64,000 bases of DNA from Paragonimus westermani (lineage: Eukaryota > Platyhelminthes > Trematoda > Plagiorchiida > Troglotrematidae): assembly GCA_008508345.1 (NCBI GenBank), contig QNGE01000101.1:1-64000 (forward strand), given 5' to 3'. Numbering within the stretch: position 1 is the stretch's first letter; each line of letters begins with the position of its first letter. The translations under genes were made by a program, and so were the position numbers. Below are positions 61,901 through 64,000 of this stretch, piece after piece. The notes below the pieces were generated by a model that saw only the letters and a program-made list of their open reading frames with translations, searched no databases and had not been told where the DNA came from.

Positions 61901-64000
61901 ATGCGCAGTAGGGTCAGACTAGGTTAGTGGAAAGAAGTGCATGAGCACGCACAACTTTCACAAAGAAACAGCTCACTCACCAGCACACGAACAATGAAGT
62001 TCTACGCTTAACACTTTATTTTCAGCTTGACGACCAGGTCATTTTTTGGCACAGACGTGGTCACCACACTTGAATAGCGACAGCCCTGACGAACTGGAAG
62101 AGCCGTCGATTATTAGTCATTTACAGGACTTTGGCAAGAGGTCGGAAAATTCGCTAGTCAACAAATCATGCGGTCTGCTGTTGCTGACTGTGTTTTACGT
62201 GCTAAGTCAAATGAACACAAGCTACCACAGAGTGTATTTCGGTTTATCTCAGACACCACGATATTCACCGCAATTGCAAGCCCTGTTGTTGGTGATAAAA
62301 TAAAGTGCGGAAACCATAGATTAAGTCATCAACTTGCACAGTCCCTTTCCATTCGCTACTCAAGTAAGTGATGTAATCGAATTATCTGGGTGACAACTGC
62401 CTCGCTTTCTGCCCCAATGCAAATTTATCATATTGCGATGAGCTCCTTTAAAATTACAAATGCACCTGATCACAGAGTTTTCAAAAAGTTGCCACTGTCG
62501 TGATATGAATAAATACAACCCGATTTGTGCAACTGAGTGAATAGAAGTTAACTGGAAACAGCATAGTCTATCTACGTCATAACACTAGTGTAGAGGCTAC
62601 GTTGGATGCTTTGTGTGTGACAATACCAGATGTCTTATCTTCAATCAACGTTCACTTTAACGGACCACAATGGACCTCCAAATAATGAGTTGCACAATTA
62701 TTGTTTAACCCACCGTAATACTCTACCGTATTTTGCAATTTCAACAATTCAACGGCCATCGATCACAAACTAGTAAGATTTTCTTTACATGTTCCACCCA
62801 CTTTTCTTTTCTCTACATTAATGTCGGCAATGAATTTGGATTCCGGCTTTCACTCAGGCTAGACCAACTGTACAATTTAGTTTAATGTAAACTTATATCA
62901 GTTTTCTGCCAGTTTCACATTTAAGTAAGTGAATATTTTCTTTAATTTTTCACAGAGCTCCGACTTTATAAAAACTAGTCGCTTCACTATTGAATTAACA
63001 ATCTAACTCGAGCGGTGACCGTATCCGGCATTTGGTTAAGTAGTCAGCTGAACGGTTCGCAAATGTATTGTGATTCTAATCGGCAGTTCGTGTTAGGACC
63101 ATTAAATGCATGAATTACCTTCCCTTTATTGTAAGTGTGGTGGGCTGAAATGTCGAAACTTACCTGAGGGTGTGCACAAAATGGGGGATAATTTCACTCG
63201 ACTGGCTAGTCTACCATAACAACGACATGTGATGATGAAATTACGGAAACATTTTCGGCGTATCCGTCAGTTAGCGAATTCCCTGTTACCCGATAGACTA
63301 AAGCTTGTCATTTGTTGTTGTTTGATGGAGGTTTTGGTTGATTTAACTTGCACTTCAATCACGCAAAATCGCAGGTTCCGGACTCAGGCAGACGTTCCAG
63401 TCAAGCTGTTCCAAATTTGTTCATCACTAGCTCATATCATTGTCATGGCCGGGATTTGAATTCGGGTTGTTTCGATCCGATTCAGTTGGTCCAATCGTGG
63501 GTCTGAGAATGCATAATTTGTCACTGACTAACACAAATTCAGTGGCGCAGCAGTCAACGCCACTGATTGTGAAAGCTTTACCAGGGTCAACTTCCGCCAG
63601 TTTCAAAAATATGCTACACTGCAGAGCGTGAGCAACAGTCAAGATCAAAACCAGCGCGTTCTTAAAGAGACTGTCCAGAAATTCTTCAACTATATGGGGG
63701 CTACGGTCAAGTAATTGATGTTCGGTTGATATATATATATTGAACACATCTTAGTTGAAATGTGTTTTATGTTAAGCCTATTCAAAACGATATGGGAGTT
63801 TTACTCAACATTACGGCTGCTATAAAGTTAAAAAATCATCCGAAAAACTAATCGTGCTGTCGATCATATAACTTTTGTAGTATGAGTGCTCAATGGACAA
63901 ACGGTCGTGTACCTAAATGTTTCACACATTTTAAGAATGCTACCACCAGTTACAACAATCCGAACCTTCAGCTGTTTATTGTGTAAATAAATCTTGTAGT
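55926..64000. other. No gene recognised
   Basis: AT-rich sequence to the window end. A short AT run (63731-63740) is too small to count as a microsatellite locus of interest. Near 63445-63470 there is a weak B-box-like stretch on the minus strand without a clear A-box. Confidence 0.5.

Noticed and set aside
63445..63560. Further tRNA-like repeat near the window end
   Set aside because: Only a weak B-box-like stretch; no A-box at the right distance and no T-stem.
63731..63740. AT microsatellite
   Set aside because: Only about five units, too short to be notable.
1..64000. CRISPR arrays, operons or bacterial defence genes
   Set aside because: No regular short repeats with spacers and no prokaryotic gene organisation; all coding signals are eukaryotic retroelements.

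Overview
The window is eukaryotic, AT-rich and almost free of host genes. Its coding content consists of retroelements: a Ty3/gypsy pol fragment, a decayed BEL/Pao element with LTRs, and a Penelope-like element (PLE) whose reverse transcriptase/GIY-YIG frame is still open. There are also several tRNA-like short repeats. This mix, and the similarity of the gypsy fragment to CsRn1-type elements, suggests a metazoan, most likely a trematode flatworm. That is inference from element style, not from a host gene or marker.

Layout. 1-1005 (minus): end of a gypsy protease and the first part of its reverse transcriptase, with three stops, cut by the window edge. 1070-7333 (plus): a BEL/Pao element with 5' LTR, gag, zinc-knuckle, aspartic protease, RT, RNase H, integrase, polypurine tract and 3' LTR. 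All its frames are broken by stops and frameshifts. The 3' LTR is present twice, either side of a single N at 6923; the 369-bp copies differ at two bases and look like an unmerged contig overlap. 7335-22462: no recognisable gene, but a tRNA-Gln(CTG)-like sequence at 11452-11523, one tRNA-like short repeat, and a long interrupted hairpin at 13474-13552. 22463-25197: the PLE, with one uninterrupted frame of 818 codons (725 aa from the first ATG), followed by a short segment that looks both like a second, degenerate GIY-YIG start and like a hammerhead ribozyme fold. 25198-64000: no recognisable gene; it holds four more tRNA-like short repeats, all on the minus strand, a 60-bp dispersed repeat in two places, a fold-back structure near 52.5 kb, and a CTGATGA-hairpin-GAAAC motif near 55.8 kb.

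The parts do not form a host pathway. The BEL and gypsy copies cannot make active protein as they stand: the BEL copy has lost the first catalytic Asp of both RT and integrase. The PLE frame is the only one that could still encode an enzyme. The best leads are the PLE tail with its hammerhead-like fold, the contrast between identical LTR cores and a ruined BEL interior, and the same-strand family of tRNA-like repeats. I did not find a convincing new multi-gene system.
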